A stretch of 64,000 bases of DNA, taken from contig NZ_LT629740.1 of NCBI RefSeq assembly GCF_900105165.1, positions 4,402,001 to 4,466,000 of the forward strand, given 5' to 3'. Source of the DNA: Mucilaginibacter mallensis (GTDB lineage: Bacteria > Bacteroidota > Bacteroidia > Sphingobacteriales > Sphingobacteriaceae). The translations under genes and the position numbers were made by a program. Positions 34,224 to 43,503 of this stretch are shown one piece after another; position 1 is the first letter of the stretch, and each line of letters opens with the position of its first letter. The notes below the pieces were generated by a model, which saw only the letters and a list, made by a program, of their open reading frames with translations, was not told where the DNA came from and made no database searches.

Positions 34224-35978
34224 CTAAAGGTTCTTCGCCAGTTTCTCCAGCATCTCCTGCGGTACCTTCTCAAAATCAAGCACCAGGAAACCATCTAAGC
34301 AATCAGCAAATTTGGGGTCGATGTTAAAGCAGATGATGTTGGCATTAAGCGCTATGTACTGCCTTAACAATACCGGCACCTTCATGCTCCGGGTTTCCAC
34401 TTCTGATATCAGGTCGTCGAGGTTTTTAAAACTATCTTCACCCGCCATCAGCACATCAGTATCAATCTTCGAGAAATCAACCTTAAACTTTTTGCGTGGC
34501 TTAACATATTGTGCCATCTCGTGGTCGAAGTGGTTACGATTGATGTAATCCACAATCAACGACTTAGAGAATTTAGAGAATGAATTGCTGATACTCACCG
34601 GCCCTATCAGATAACGGTAGCGTGGGTTATCTATCAAAAACTTAAATATGCCCTTCCATAATAAAAACAGCGGCAACGGTTTTTGCTGATATTCCTTGCG
34701 AATAAAGGAACGCCCCAATTCAATGCTTTTTTTAAGCACAGGGATCAGTTGCGCCTTAATCTTAAACAACTCGGCTACATAAAAGCCATTTTTACCCAGG
34801 CTGTAAAATATCTCGTCGCCCAAACCTATACGATAAGCGCCTACAATCAGCTTTGCTTCGGTATCCCAAATAAACAGGTGGTTGTAGTAAATATCATATT
34901 CATCCAGGTCGACAGCTTTATTGGTACCCTCACCTATTTCACGGAAAGTGATCTCCCGCAAGCGCCCTATCTCACGTATGATATTAGGTATAACCGATGT
35001 AGGTACAATAAATACCTCGTAATTTTTCTCATGCCAAACACGGTAGGTATCACGCAAGGGTTCAACTTCCTTCTCTAAAACATTTGCCGGCATTTCAGGT
35101 GCAAAAGCCTCAGGCAGCTTCTTAATTTTGAAAAGATTACGCGGGTTAAAAAGTTTCTTCTCTTCCTCAAGCCCCGTACCTAAAGCATAGGTGCGTGCCC
35201 TTAAAAAATTAAGCAATTTAGTGCTATTGTTATATTCGGGATAATCGGCAACGTTAATAGGTTTGCCTATACGCAGTGTTATAGTATCGCCTTGTTTATT
35301 AAACAATTCGGATGGCAGTTTAGCCGTGCGTAATGCCGGATGTATAATGCTCAGTACATTAAACAGCAAGCCATTATTACCATGGAAATAGATAGGAACC
35401 ACCGGTACACGGGCCTTAGCTATTATCTTACCTACAACAGGGTGCCACAACCTGTCGGTTACCTGTTGTGTTTCAATTTTAAAGGTTGATACCTCGCCCG
35501 CCGGGAAAATGCCAATCGGCGTACCTTGTGATAACAGCTCCAGTGTATTTTTTAACCCACTTATGCTTGATGAATGTTCAATATTTTCAAAGGGGTTTAC
35601 CGCAATAAAGTAATCACTCAGGTTTGGGATCTTTTTAAGCAAAAAGTTAGCCATCAGCTTGGCATCAGGCCTAACGGTAAGCAGCATCTTTAAAAGTACC
35701 ATGCCCTCAATACCACCGTAAGGATGGTTGGCAATGGCTATAAATCCACCGGTTTTGGGTATGTTTCTAAGATCTCGCGGGTCAAATTCTATTTTAATAC
35801 CGCAGCCTTCCAAAATAGCATCTATAAATTCAATACCTTGTTTGGGTTGCGCCTGAGCAAACAGGTCGTTCACCTGGTTTATTTTCATCAGTTCCATCAG
35901 GAATGCTGCAAGCCCCGGCATTTTCAATTTATCCAGTTTTGTGGCTTTAGCAAATTCTTCGGTGGTGATTATTTTCAT
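34224..35978 (-). CDS. Bifunctional acyltransferase, OlsF/GlsF-like (ornithine or glycine lipid synthase)
   Basis: A 584-residue fusion. N-terminal half: PlsC-like O-acyltransferase with IAIANHPYGGIEGM (His and acidic residue of the HX4D-like motif, here spaced H-x5-E) and IFPAGEVSTF. C-terminal half: GNAT-like N-acyltransferase of the OlsB type (YRVWHEKNYEVFIVPTS, REITFREIGEGTNKAVDLDE, AYRIGLGDEIF). In Serratia and Flavobacterium a fusion of this kind (OlsF) makes ornithine lipids, the N-acyl step by the C-terminal domain and O-acylation by the N-terminal one. In Bacteroides the two activities are separate (GlsB and GlsA). Amino acid used here is not readable. Single gene. Confidence 0.82.
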   Translation of the reverse strand: MKIITTEEFAKATKLDKLKMPGLAAFLMELMKINQVNDLFAQAQPKQGIEFIDAILEGCGIKIEFDPRDLRNIPKTGGFIAIANHPYGGIEGMVLLKMLLTVRPDAKLMANFLLKKIPNLSDYFIAVNPFENIEHSSSISGLKNTLELLSQGTPIGIFPAGEVSTFKIETQQVTDRLWHPVVGKIIAKARVPVVPIYFHGNNGLLFNVLSIIHPALRTAKLPSELFNKQGDTITLRIGKPINVADYPEYNNSTKLLNFLRARTYALGTGLEEEKKLFNPRNLFKIKKLPEAFAPEMPANVLEKEVEPLRDTYRVWHEKNYEVFIVPTSVIPNIIREIGRLREITFREIGEGTNKAVDLDEYDIYYNHLFIWDTEAKLIVGAYRIGLGDEIFYSLGKNGFYVAELFKIKAQLIPVLKKSIELGRSFIRKEYQQKPLPLFLLWKGIFKFLIDNPRYRYLIGPVSISNSFSKFSKSLIVDYINRNHFDHEMAQYVKPRKKFKVDFSKIDTDVLMAGEDSFKNLDDLISEVETRSMKVPVLLRQYIALNANIICFNIDPKFADCLDGFLVLDFEKVPQEMLEKLAKNL

Positions 35979-36057
35979 CTATCGTATTAAAAGATTGTTT
36001 TATCTGGCTATAAATATTACCAAATTTATTTAATTTACCCTTGTATTAAAGTCTTTA

Positions 36058-36927
36058 ATGAAATCGCACATAAAAAATTACCTGTCTGTCACCAAAAAAG
36101 AATGGAACGGAATGGTTGTGCTGGTTATTTTAATTGCATTGGTGTTATTACTCCCCTACGCATATCAATTCGTCCGCAAAGATAGCACAAAAATTAACGA
36201 AACAGATTTTAACAAGGCGGCGGCCCTGTTAAGCAAAGCTCAATCTGATTCATCTGCATACAAAACACCTTCTGATGAAAAGATTGCAAACCCGGTGTTA
36301 TTCGATTTCAACCCTAATAATTTAACTGCTGCGCAATGGAAACAACTGGGCCTAAGTGAGCATCAAATTAAGATCATCATAAACTATACCTCAAAAGGCG
36401 GCCACTTTTACCGCAATACAGATCTGCAAAAAATATACGGCATTACGCCCGATGATTATAAACGACTGGAACCTTATATCGATATCCCGCAAAAGGAGGA
36501 ATATGCATCGACCAAATTAAAACCCGGCGCAACAGTAGAGGTAAATACTGCCGATTCTGCCCAGCTCACCGAGGTGCGGGGCATAGGTCCATCATTCGCC
36601 ATGCGTATTATCCGCTACCGCGACAGACTGGGTGGCTTTTACCAAAAGGAACAACTAAAAGATGTTTATGGAGTTGATTCTGTAAAATACGCGGAGATCG
36701 CGGACCAGCTTACCCTTAACTCTGCGGCGGTAACTAAATTAAAGATCAACAGTATTTCATTTGAATCGTTAAGGCAATTCCCTTACCTTACTTATAAACA
36801 GGCAAATGCGGTTATACAATACCGCGTGCAGCATGGCAATTATACATCAGTAAGTAATATGGAGAATATTGCCATTATAACCCCGGAAATTTTGCATAAA
36901 ATTGAGCCTTATTTAAGTTTTAAATGA
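36058..36927 (+). CDS. ComEA-like helix-hairpin-helix protein
   Basis: A 289-residue protein with one N-terminal membrane helix (MVVLVILIALVLLLPYAYQF) and three repeated helix-hairpin-helix units outside the membrane: NPNNLTAAQWKQLGLSEHQI, VNTADSAQLTEVRGIGPSFA and the last SFESLRQFPYLTYKQANAVI. It is like ComEA, which binds incoming DNA, and like the T2SS-K-type HhH proteins of Bacteroidota. A role in DNA uptake is plausible but no other com genes are here. Its stop overlaps the apt ATG by 4 nt (ATGA), so the two are translationally coupled. Confidence 0.85.
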   Translation: MKSHIKNYLSVTKKEWNGMVVLVILIALVLLLPYAYQFVRKDSTKINETDFNKAAALLSKAQSDSSAYKTPSDEKIANPVLFDFNPNNLTAAQWKQLGLSEHQIKIIINYTSKGGHFYRNTDLQKIYGITPDDYKRLEPYIDIPQKEEYASTKLKPGATVEVNTADSAQLTEVRGIGPSFAMRIIRYRDRLGGFYQKEQLKDVYGVDSVKYAEIADQLTLNSAAVTKLKINSISFESLRQFPYLTYKQANAVIQYRVQHGNYTSVSNMENIAIITPEILHKIEPYLSFK

Positions 36928-37451
36928 TAGCAGACCAAATTAAAGCGGCTGTACGCGATATACCGGATTTCCCGAAGCTGGGCATAATATTTAAGGACAT
37001 TACCCCTATTTTAAAAGACCCATCCTTATGTCAGGGTATTGTTGATGCCTTTGCCGAAAAACTGGCCGATACCAAAATAGATGTGATAGCGGGCATTGAA
37101 AGTCGCGGGTTTTTATTTGGGCTGATGCTGGCTATAAAGCTGGGTGTACCCTTTGTACCCGTGCGTAAAGCTGGTAAACTGCCCTATGCTATCAAACAAA
37201 AAGTTTACGAACTGGAATATGGCACTGCCACCATTGAAATGCATACCGATGCCATTGAACCTGGTCAGTATGTTTTAATTCATGATGATTTGCTGGCTAC
37301 AGGCGGTACTGTTACCGCTGCAAGTGAATTGATCATTGAACTAGGTGGTATTATTAGTGGATTTAGTTTTGTTATTGGCTTAGGATTTTTAAACGGGAAA
37401 GAGAAGATTGAGGGTTTGAGTGATAATATTGTGGTGCTGGCAGAGTATTAG
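36924..37451 (+). CDS. apt: Adenine phosphoribosyltransferase
   Basis: A 175-residue purine salvage enzyme: adenine plus PRPP gives AMP. The PRPP-binding motif is VLIHDDLLATGGT (residues about 113-125), with IESRGFLFG upstream and RDIPDFPKLGIIFKDITP at the N-terminus, the usual Apt signature. Complete length. Coupled to the ComEA-like gene. Followed by 709 bp of repeat-filled DNA. Confidence 0.97.
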   Translation: MIADQIKAAVRDIPDFPKLGIIFKDITPILKDPSLCQGIVDAFAEKLADTKIDVIAGIESRGFLFGLMLAIKLGVPFVPVRKAGKLPYAIKQKVYELEYGTATIEMHTDAIEPGQYVLIHDDLLATGGTVTAASELIIELGGIISGFSFVIGLGFLNGKEKIEGLSDNIVVLAEY

Positions 37452-37479
37452 AATTGCTTGGCCATTCTCCCGTACTTCT

Positions 37480-38140
37480 CCAAGCGTCATTGCGAGGTAC
37501 GAAGCAATCCCCGACTATGCAAGACCGCTTGTACTCGTATTTACTTATCTCGTGGTGTCGCTCATAGCCGCTAAGGCCTATTTCTTTTGTCTTGATACAA
37601 AAGAAACAAAAAATCAAGACAAAAAGATCCTTCCGCCCACGGGCAAAACACCCAGGCCCGCGCTTTTTGTCGAGCCTTTACACACTTTTTGAAACGCTCC
37701 AAGTAAAATAATTGTTTTTAATGGTATTCATGAGGGCTGCGCCATTTAGGTGAGGCTCCCCGTCAGTAGAACAGCTTCGGGTGAAATCAGGCAAAACGAT
37801 GGTGGCCTTGCGCGTGGCAGGGCATAGGAAATTTTTGCAGCGCATGGGCCAGTGTGCGCAATATGGTCGCAAAAAGATTCCAGCCCAGGTTTTGCCGGAT
37901 TTGCAGCACAGAGGCCTTGTGCGGCAAAGAAGCCTAATTTACTAACTTGATTTTTTGCTACCTTTTGTATCAAGACAAAAGTAGTAGCCTCCGCGGCAAT
38001 GAGCGGCTTCGAGCGACAAGCAAACGCATATGCATAACCGCTCTGTACAGTCGGGGATTATTAATGCTGTGTTTGTTTTCAATGGTATTAATGAGCTCCC
38101 TCCGGTCGGTTGTCTTCGTACCTCGTAATGACGCGCGGGG
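37480..38140. repeat. Nested inverted-repeat composite element
   Basis: Outer arms: GTCATTGCGAGGTACGAAGC and AATCCCCGAC at 37487-37518, mirrored by GTCGGGGATTATT (38050-38062) and CTTCGTACCTCGTAATGACG (38113-38132). Inner arms: the CTTTTGT-hairpin element inverted at 37558-37625 and direct at 37945-38015. The centre (37626-37944) is unique DNA, moderately GC-rich. Open frames here are short, overlap in several frames and lack a sensible start. No gene is supported in 37452-38160. Confidence 0.7.
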
Positions 38141-38160
38141 AGAGGAATGAACTACTTCTC

Positions 38161-38730
38161 TTACAAATGCGTATTACTCCTGAACAACTTAATAGCTATC
38201 GCCAATAAAATAATACCAAAAGCCTTACGCAAAATACCTAATCCAGTTTTACCCAAAAGCTTCTCCAGCCATTGTACATTTTTAAGCACCAGGTAAACAA
38301 ACATGGTATTCAATACAATCCCTACCAAAATATTCTGAGTTTGATATTGTGTTTTAAGGGATAACAAAGTGGTCATGGTGCCAGCCCCGGCAATAAGCGG
38401 GAAGGCGATGGGAACTATGGATACCGTTTCGGGCATTTCCTCTTTAAAAAGACGTATACCCAATATCATTTCCATAGCTATAATAAATATAACCAGCGAG
38501 CCCGCTATAGCAAATGAGGATACATCCAACCCGATAACATCCAGCAGCTTATCGCCCACAAATAAAAAAACAATCATTAATACCAGTACCGCAATACTTG
38601 CCTTTTCCGATTGGATATGCCCAACACGCTGGCGCATTTCAATAATTACGGGTATAGCGCCCAGTATATCAATGATCGCGAAGAGGATCATTGTAACGGA
38701 AAGGATTTCTTTGAAAATTAACGGATGCAT
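38161..38730 (-). CDS. MarC family integral membrane protein
   Basis: A 189-residue protein with six membrane helices (SVTMILFAIIDILGAIPVII at the start, GSLVIFIIAMEMILGIRLF, TVSIVPIAFPLIAGAGTMTT). It belongs to the MarC/UPF0056 family, once linked to multiple antibiotic resistance but now without agreed function; the related NAAT name suggests amino acid transport. Lies just downstream of the amino acid permease gene on the same strand, with a terminator between the two. Confidence 0.88.
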   Translation of the reverse strand: MHPLIFKEILSVTMILFAIIDILGAIPVIIEMRQRVGHIQSEKASIAVLVLMIVFLFVGDKLLDVIGLDVSSFAIAGSLVIFIIAMEMILGIRLFKEEMPETVSIVPIAFPLIAGAGTMTTLLSLKTQYQTQNILVGIVLNTMFVYLVLKNVQWLEKLLGKTGLGILRKAFGIILLAIAIKLFRSNTHL

Positions 38731-38791
38731 GGCGTTTTCAATTCAGGTTGTTAAAATTATTTACAAAGATGAGAATAATAAGTAAACAAAA

Positions 38792-38815
38792 AAGGCGCTG
38801 ATCTCTCAGCGCCTT
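38792..38815 (-). terminator. Terminator after the amino acid permease
   Basis: AAGGCGCTGA (38792-38801) pairs with TCAGCGCCTT (38806-38815), 4-nt loop; on the minus strand the stem is followed by TTTTGTTT. Confidence 0.88.
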
Positions 38816-38828
38816 GTAAATTATTTTC

Positions 38829-40358
38829 TTAAGCCATTGGCGGCTCGGGATCTTTCGGGACACTAACTATCCCTTTTCTTATCAGCGAGTGTTTTTTACT
38901 GTAGGTAAAGTAAACAACAAAACCAATTGCCATCCATATGATTAAACGCAACCAGTTAAATTCACCTAAACCAACCATCATCAACAAACAAACTATAGCG
39001 CCTAATATAGGCACAAACGGAACCCATGGGGTTCTGAACGGGCGTGGCGTATCAGGATCAGATTTTCTGAGGATGATAACACCGATACAAACCAGCATAA
39101 AGGCAAATAATGTTCCTATACTCGTCATATCGCCAACTATATCGCCCGGCACAAACGCCGCGAAAAGCCCCACAAACACTAAAAATATGAGGTTTGATTT
39201 GTATGGCGTTTTAAATTTAGGGTGTACTGCTGAAAATACAGGCGGCACCAAACCATCTTTCGACATAGAGAAAAACACCCGCGACTGCCCTAAAAGCATC
39301 ACCAATATTACAGATGAGAATCCGAAAAGTATAGCCACTGTAACAAGTATTGATAACCAGTGATAGCTCTGCATATAAGTATCAATAGTATAAGCTACCG
39401 ATGCCTCTTTACCTGCGCCTGCAAATTCTTTATAATTAGCTACGCCTGTAAGCACATGGCCAAATAATACATATAATAACGTACATATAGCTAATGAAAC
39501 CAAAATACCTATAGGCATATCCCTTTTAGGGTTCTTTGCTTCCTGCGCAGCGGTTGATACCGCATCAAAACCTATAAAGGCAAAGAAAACCACACCCGCG
39601 GCACTAACGATACCCGACCAGCCAAACTTCCCAAAATCGTGTGTAAAGAAATCCAGAAAGCTTTTTTGACCATGGAACATGGCTACTTCGCCGGTATTTA
39701 CAGGGATATATGGTGTATGGTTAATAGGTTTCATGTAATTCCACCCTATAGCTATAAACAGTACAACTATAGCAACTTTAACTACTACAATAATTCCATT
39801 TAATGTTGCAGACTCCTGTGTGCCACGTATAAGCACCAATGAAAGCACTACTATAATAAATAAGGCTGGGATATTTATGATGCCATGCACACCTTGTAAT
39901 GACGATTGAAATGGCGAATGGCAAAATTGATAGGGTATATCAACTCCAAAATTTTCTAATAATTTATTGAGGTATTCAGACCACGCTATGGATACAGTGG
40001 CGGCCCCAACGGCATATTCAAGCACAAGGTCCCAGCCAATTATCCAGGCTACCATTTCGCCCATTGTGGCGTATGAGTAGGTATAGGCACTCCCCGCAAT
40101 CGGTATCATGGCGGCAAATTCGGCATAACATAAACCGGCAAGTCCACAGCCTATAGCTGCAAGTATAAATGCCAGGGTAACGGCAGGGCCTGAATGGTCG
40201 GCAGCGGCGGCGGCTGTACGTACAAATAAGCCGGCTCCAATAATTGCACCTATTCCTAATGCAACAAGATTACCCGGTCCTAACGTTCGTTTTAATGTTC
40301 CTTCGCCTGTTTCCGCTGCTTCCTTTAATAGTAAATTAAGAGGTTTTTTAAATCGCAT
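38829..40358 (-). CDS. APC-family amino acid permease
   Basis: A 509-residue transporter with about 12 membrane helices. The first helix region is LVALGIGAIIGAGLFVRTAA, the substrate-binding GxGxx loop of APC transporters, then SGPAVTLAFILAAIGCGLAG. Similar to cationic amino acid transporters (CAT/YfnA-type) by the LRRTLGPGN-like start and CAT-like FFAFIGFDAVSTAAQEAKNP. Substrate probably a cationic or branched amino acid; not proven. The 232 bp upstream are AT-rich with no feature I can name. Confidence 0.9.
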   Translation of the reverse strand: MRFKKPLNLLLKEAAETGEGTLKRTLGPGNLVALGIGAIIGAGLFVRTAAAAADHSGPAVTLAFILAAIGCGLAGLCYAEFAAMIPIAGSAYTYSYATMGEMVAWIIGWDLVLEYAVGAATVSIAWSEYLNKLLENFGVDIPYQFCHSPFQSSLQGVHGIINIPALFIIVVLSLVLIRGTQESATLNGIIVVVKVAIVVLFIAIGWNYMKPINHTPYIPVNTGEVAMFHGQKSFLDFFTHDFGKFGWSGIVSAAGVVFFAFIGFDAVSTAAQEAKNPKRDMPIGILVSLAICTLLYVLFGHVLTGVANYKEFAGAGKEASVAYTIDTYMQSYHWLSILVTVAILFGFSSVILVMLLGQSRVFFSMSKDGLVPPVFSAVHPKFKTPYKSNLIFLVFVGLFAAFVPGDIVGDMTSIGTLFAFMLVCIGVIILRKSDPDTPRPFRTPWVPFVPILGAIVCLLMMVGLGEFNWLRLIIWMAIGFVVYFTYSKKHSLIRKGIVSVPKDPEPPMA

Positions 40359-40590
40359 AAACAGTTTTTTATATAAAGTCAGTTAAGAGCCAAACCTAAT
40401 TAATTTTATTGATAACATAAAGTGGTGTTTTTAACAATCAATTTGCAAATTTTACCCTAATAATTAATATATTTTTAACCATTTTCGTAATTCTTTATTA
40501 AATACTGAACAAAATGAACAAGAATTTGCATTAAAAGAAAATATTGCTTAATTTTATTCTTATAAGTTTTAAAACTCAAATCCTATTCCC

Positions 40591-40809
40591 ATGAAAGAGT
40601 TATTAATCTTCCGCATTTTCGCGTTATTCCCGCTTATAGGAACTTTGATTCCTGATTTAGCCGATGGCTTCCACATCTCATTCTCATCCATACCTGCAGA
40701 GCATATTATTGTTGATGTAACCTTATTAATATGCATCGCCCTTTGCTCGGCAGGAATAATGGCAACAGAAAACTCTCTGGCAGAATCTGAGCCTACAGCA
40801 TTGGCTTAA
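40591..40809 (+). CDS. Small membrane protein of unknown function
   Basis: A 72-residue protein with two hydrophobic stretches (LLIFRIFALFPLIGTLI and VDVTLLICIALCSAGIMA) joined by an acidic/aromatic loop. No family recognised. ATG at 40591 with an AT-rich leader. The clean terminator at 40832-40866 supports it as a real transcription unit of its own. Confidence 0.6.
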   Translation: MKELLIFRIFALFPLIGTLIPDLADGFHISFSSIPAEHIIVDVTLLICIALCSAGIMATENSLAESEPTALA

Positions 40810-40831
40810 TATCATAAAAATGGAATTTTGC

Positions 40832-40866
40832 TTATCAGCTAAAATTTGCTGATAAACGCCTTTTTT
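40832..40866 (+). terminator. Terminator after the 72-residue membrane protein gene
   Basis: TTATCAGC (40832-40839) pairs with GCTGATAA (40848-40855), followed after a few bases by TTTTTT. Confidence 0.8.
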
Positions 40867-40928
40867 ATTGCATTATTTATTTTGACATTGAAATTAGATG
40901 TTTAAACAAACAATTTCAATCCTATCAC

Positions 40929-40936
40929 TATCTTTG
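40929..40936 (+). promoter_or_regulatory. -7 box TATCTTTG before the YceI gene
   Basis: Exact TAnnTTTG match, 29 bp before the ATG at 40966. The -33 element is not a clear TTTG. Confidence 0.45.
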
Positions 40937-40965
40937 TCTTAAATATTTTAAATAAATAACCCGCA

Positions 40966-41541
40966 ATGAAAAAAATTATCATTCTTTTAGCCTTTGTAAC
41001 TATGCAAACGGCTTTATTCGCTCAAGGCACCTGGAAGCTTGACAAAATGCACTCAAGCCTGAAATTTACCGTAACACACTTATCTGTATCTGATGTTGAC
41101 GGTAACTTTAAAGATTTTGATGTTACCATCACCACTACAAAAGCCGATTTCAGCGATGCTAAATTCAACCTTACAGCTAACGTAGCATCTATCAACACAG
41201 ATAATGATATGCGTGATGCTGATCTTAAGTCTGACAAGTTCTTTAATGCAGCTGTTAACCCAACCCTTACTTTTGTAAGCACAGGTATTACCAAAACAAA
41301 ACCTAACCATTACAAGCTAACCGGTAACCTTACCATGCATGGTGTTACTAAAGCAGTCACCATGGACCTTTGGTACCGTGGTACTATTGTTAACCCAATG
41401 AGCAAAGCTAATGATGCAGGTTTCCAGTTAACCGGCATTGTAAAACGTACCGACTTTAATTTAGCCGCTTCATATCCTGATGCTATGATCAGCGATGAAA
41501 TAACTATCAAAGCCGATGGTGAATTTGGCGCAGCTAAATAA
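40966..41541 (+). CDS. YceI family periplasmic protein
   Basis: A 191-residue lipocalin-like protein with a signal peptide (MKKIIILLAFVTMQTALFAQ, cut after Ala-Gln region). Core pattern TWKLDKMHSSLKFTVTHLSV and VDGNFKDFDVTI, then KLTGNLTMHGVTKAVTMDL, as in YceI/TT1927b proteins that bind isoprenoids such as polyprenyl-type lipids. Single gene with own promoter box and terminator. Confidence 0.93.
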   Translation: MKKIIILLAFVTMQTALFAQGTWKLDKMHSSLKFTVTHLSVSDVDGNFKDFDVTITTTKADFSDAKFNLTANVASINTDNDMRDADLKSDKFFNAAVNPTLTFVSTGITKTKPNHYKLTGNLTMHGVTKAVTMDLWYRGTIVNPMSKANDAGFQLTGIVKRTDFNLAASYPDAMISDEITIKADGEFGAAK

Positions 41542-41562
41542 TCAGCTATTATATTAATTTAT

Positions 41563-41596
41563 AACAGCGCTCTTGCTTTTTGCAGGGCGCTGTTTT
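41563..41596. terminator. Bidirectional terminator between YceI and DUF2147 genes
   Basis: AACAGCGC (41563-41570) pairs with GCGCTGTT (41587-41594), interior partly paired; T-run TTTTTATTT follows. Confidence 0.85.
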
Positions 41597-42069
41597 TATT
41601 TAAGTACTGCCAGATCTTTAGTGCGTGTAAAGGTCATGGTGCGGCCTATAAACTTAAAATGCCAGTATCCTTTTAGTTTCAGTGCGCCCTGTTTATCAAT
41701 ATAGGCCGATGCATTCCATTCCCGGCCGTGCTTGGCATCATATATCATACCTTCTTCCCAGGAATTACTCTTTGGCATATAAACGAGGTTACGCAGCACA
41801 CTCATGCCCAGTATTTTACGATTTTGCAGTGCTTTATCCGGGTTGTTCTTATCAACCCATTCATGCATCAGCTTATCACTACCGGCATCAAACCAAATTA
41901 TTTTTGCCTGGTACTCATTATTGACCCTGCAAACCTCTACTATCAGGTTTTTTTCATCTGATACCCACCTGCCGCAAATATCATCAGCAGCCGACTGCGC
42001 ATAGGCCATTGCATTGATGATCACCAACATAATTACTACCCCGAAACTAAAAGCCAGCTTATTGTTCAT
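41596..42069 (-). CDS. DUF2147 domain protein
   Basis: A 157-residue secreted protein: signal peptide (VVIMLVIINAMAYAQS), then the DUF2147 pattern DDICGRWVSDEKNLIVEVCR, LGMSVLRNLVY and YDAKHGREWNASAYID with a final GYWHFKFIGRTMTF. A beta-barrel, lipocalin-like fold is expected. Two Cys residues in ICGRW and EVCR could form a disulphide. Function unknown. Convergent with the YceI gene. Confidence 0.85.
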   Translation of the reverse strand: MNNKLAFSFGVVIMLVIINAMAYAQSAADDICGRWVSDEKNLIVEVCRVNNEYQAKIIWFDAGSDKLMHEWVDKNNPDKALQNRKILGMSVLRNLVYMPKSNSWEEGMIYDAKHGREWNASAYIDKQGALKLKGYWHFKFIGRTMTFTRTKDLAVLK

Positions 42070-42239
42070 ACAGGTAATTTTTTCTGCTCGATAACGCTAT
42101 CACCTTAATGATACATCCCTAAATTACAAAAGTTTTCCGGGGGATTAAAAAGCACAATAAAATACTTTGATTTTGTTATTTATTCATATTTTTATCCACC
42201 ATCAATTGAAAACTATCTCTTTCCTGTTTCTGTAAAGCT

Positions 42240-43433
42240 GTGCTATTAAATAATAAAAACCAAGGTGTGAAAAGTACTCCGTTAAAAAGCGCTATAATTA
42301 AACACCTGTATTTTGACAAAGGGCAATCATGTGCGGAATTAAGCGAGATACTAGATAAAAGTCTTCCCTCCACATCAAAAGCCATTAACGAGCTGATTGA
42401 AGAAGGCCTGGTTATTGAAGATGGTTATGCACGATCAAGCGGTGGGCGAAGGCCGCTTGTTTATTCCATAAAAGCGGATGCCATGTACATGCTCACTGTG
42501 GCTATGGACCAGTTTAGTACGCGCATTCAACTGGTTGATCTACTAAATAAGCCGGCAGCGGATATGGTCATATTTGAGATGAGGCTGCTGGATAACCCAA
42601 ACGCGCTAACACAATTACTTGAGCAAATTAACGACTACATTGACAATGTTGGCATCCCGCGCGATAAGTACGCAGGTATAGGCATAGGCATGCCGGGGTT
42701 TGTTAATGTAAACGACGGTATTAACTACACCTACCTTGATGCCGGCGGCCAGAGCCTAACCCAACTGATTACCCTGGAAACCGGCGTAGCCACCTATATT
42801 GATAACGACTCAAGCCTTATAGCCTTAGCCGAACAACGCTTTGGTATAGCCAAAAATCAAAGAGATGTAATGGTGATAAACCTGGGCTGGGGTATTGGCC
42901 TCGGGATGATTGTTAATGATGAAATTTACCGCGGCCATAATGGTTTCGCGGGTGAGTTTAGTCATATCCCGTTATCAGATGATAACACACTTTGTGTATG
43001 CGGTAAGCGTGGTTGTCTCGAGGCCGAAGCATCTCTGCTTGTAGTAGTGAAAAAAGCTATTCAGGGCGTAAAAGAAGGCCGGGTATCAAGCCTTAAGTAT
43101 TTTGAAGAAGAACACCCCAAACTAGTGGGTGATGCCATAATGGATGCCGCCGCCAATGGCGATCAGTTTGCTATTGAACTACTAACTGACGCCGGTTATA
43201 AAATTGGCAAGGGCTTGGCCATACTCATACACATCATGAACCCCGCCAGCATAGTTTTAAGCGGCAGGGGTGCCATTGTAGGTAAATTTTTACTGGCGCC
43301 TATACAGCAGGCGCTTAATAAATATTGTATCCCCCGCCTGGCTGCCAGTACCGAACTGCTGATATCAGAACTCGGGTTTGATGCCGAGCTGGTGGGCGCC
43401 GCCATACTTGTTATGGAAAATCTGACGGCCTGA
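42240..43433 (+). CDS. ROK family transcriptional regulator
   Basis: A 397-residue protein: N-terminal winged helix (KSAIIKHLYFDKGQSCAELS, SLPSTSKAINELIEEGLV) and C-terminal ROK sugar-kinase-like domain with GIGIGMPGFVN, WGIGLGMI and the zinc motif CVCGKRGCLEAEAS (CGxxGCxE). It is a NagC/XylR-type repressor sensing a sugar or sugar phosphate. No ATG at the start: the longest frame begins at GTG 42240 and a second GTG (42267, before KSTPLK) is equally possible. Target genes are not apparent; neighbours are unrelated. The gap after it (43434-43503) contains TCTAATCTCTAA-type short repeats. Confidence 0.9.
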   Translation: MLLNNKNQGVKSTPLKSAIIKHLYFDKGQSCAELSEILDKSLPSTSKAINELIEEGLVIEDGYARSSGGRRPLVYSIKADAMYMLTVAMDQFSTRIQLVDLLNKPAADMVIFEMRLLDNPNALTQLLEQINDYIDNVGIPRDKYAGIGIGMPGFVNVNDGINYTYLDAGGQSLTQLITLETGVATYIDNDSSLIALAEQRFGIAKNQRDVMVINLGWGIGLGMIVNDEIYRGHNGFAGEFSHIPLSDDNTLCVCGKRGCLEAEASLLVVVKKAIQGVKEGRVSSLKYFEEEHPKLVGDAIMDAAANGDQFAIELLTDAGYKIGKGLAILIHIMNPASIVLSGRGAIVGKFLLAPIQQALNKYCIPRLAASTELLISELGFDAELVGAAILVMENLTA

Positions 43434-43503
43434 TAATAGTGATTAGTTTATATCCAAACTTCACTAATCTCTGATCTCCAGCCTCTAATCTCTAAATAAA
43501 GAT

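Noticed and set aside
37372..38150. Several 60-90 codon frames on both strands between apt and marC
   Set aside because: They overlap one another and the inverted repeats, and have no recognisable domain, start context or terminator.
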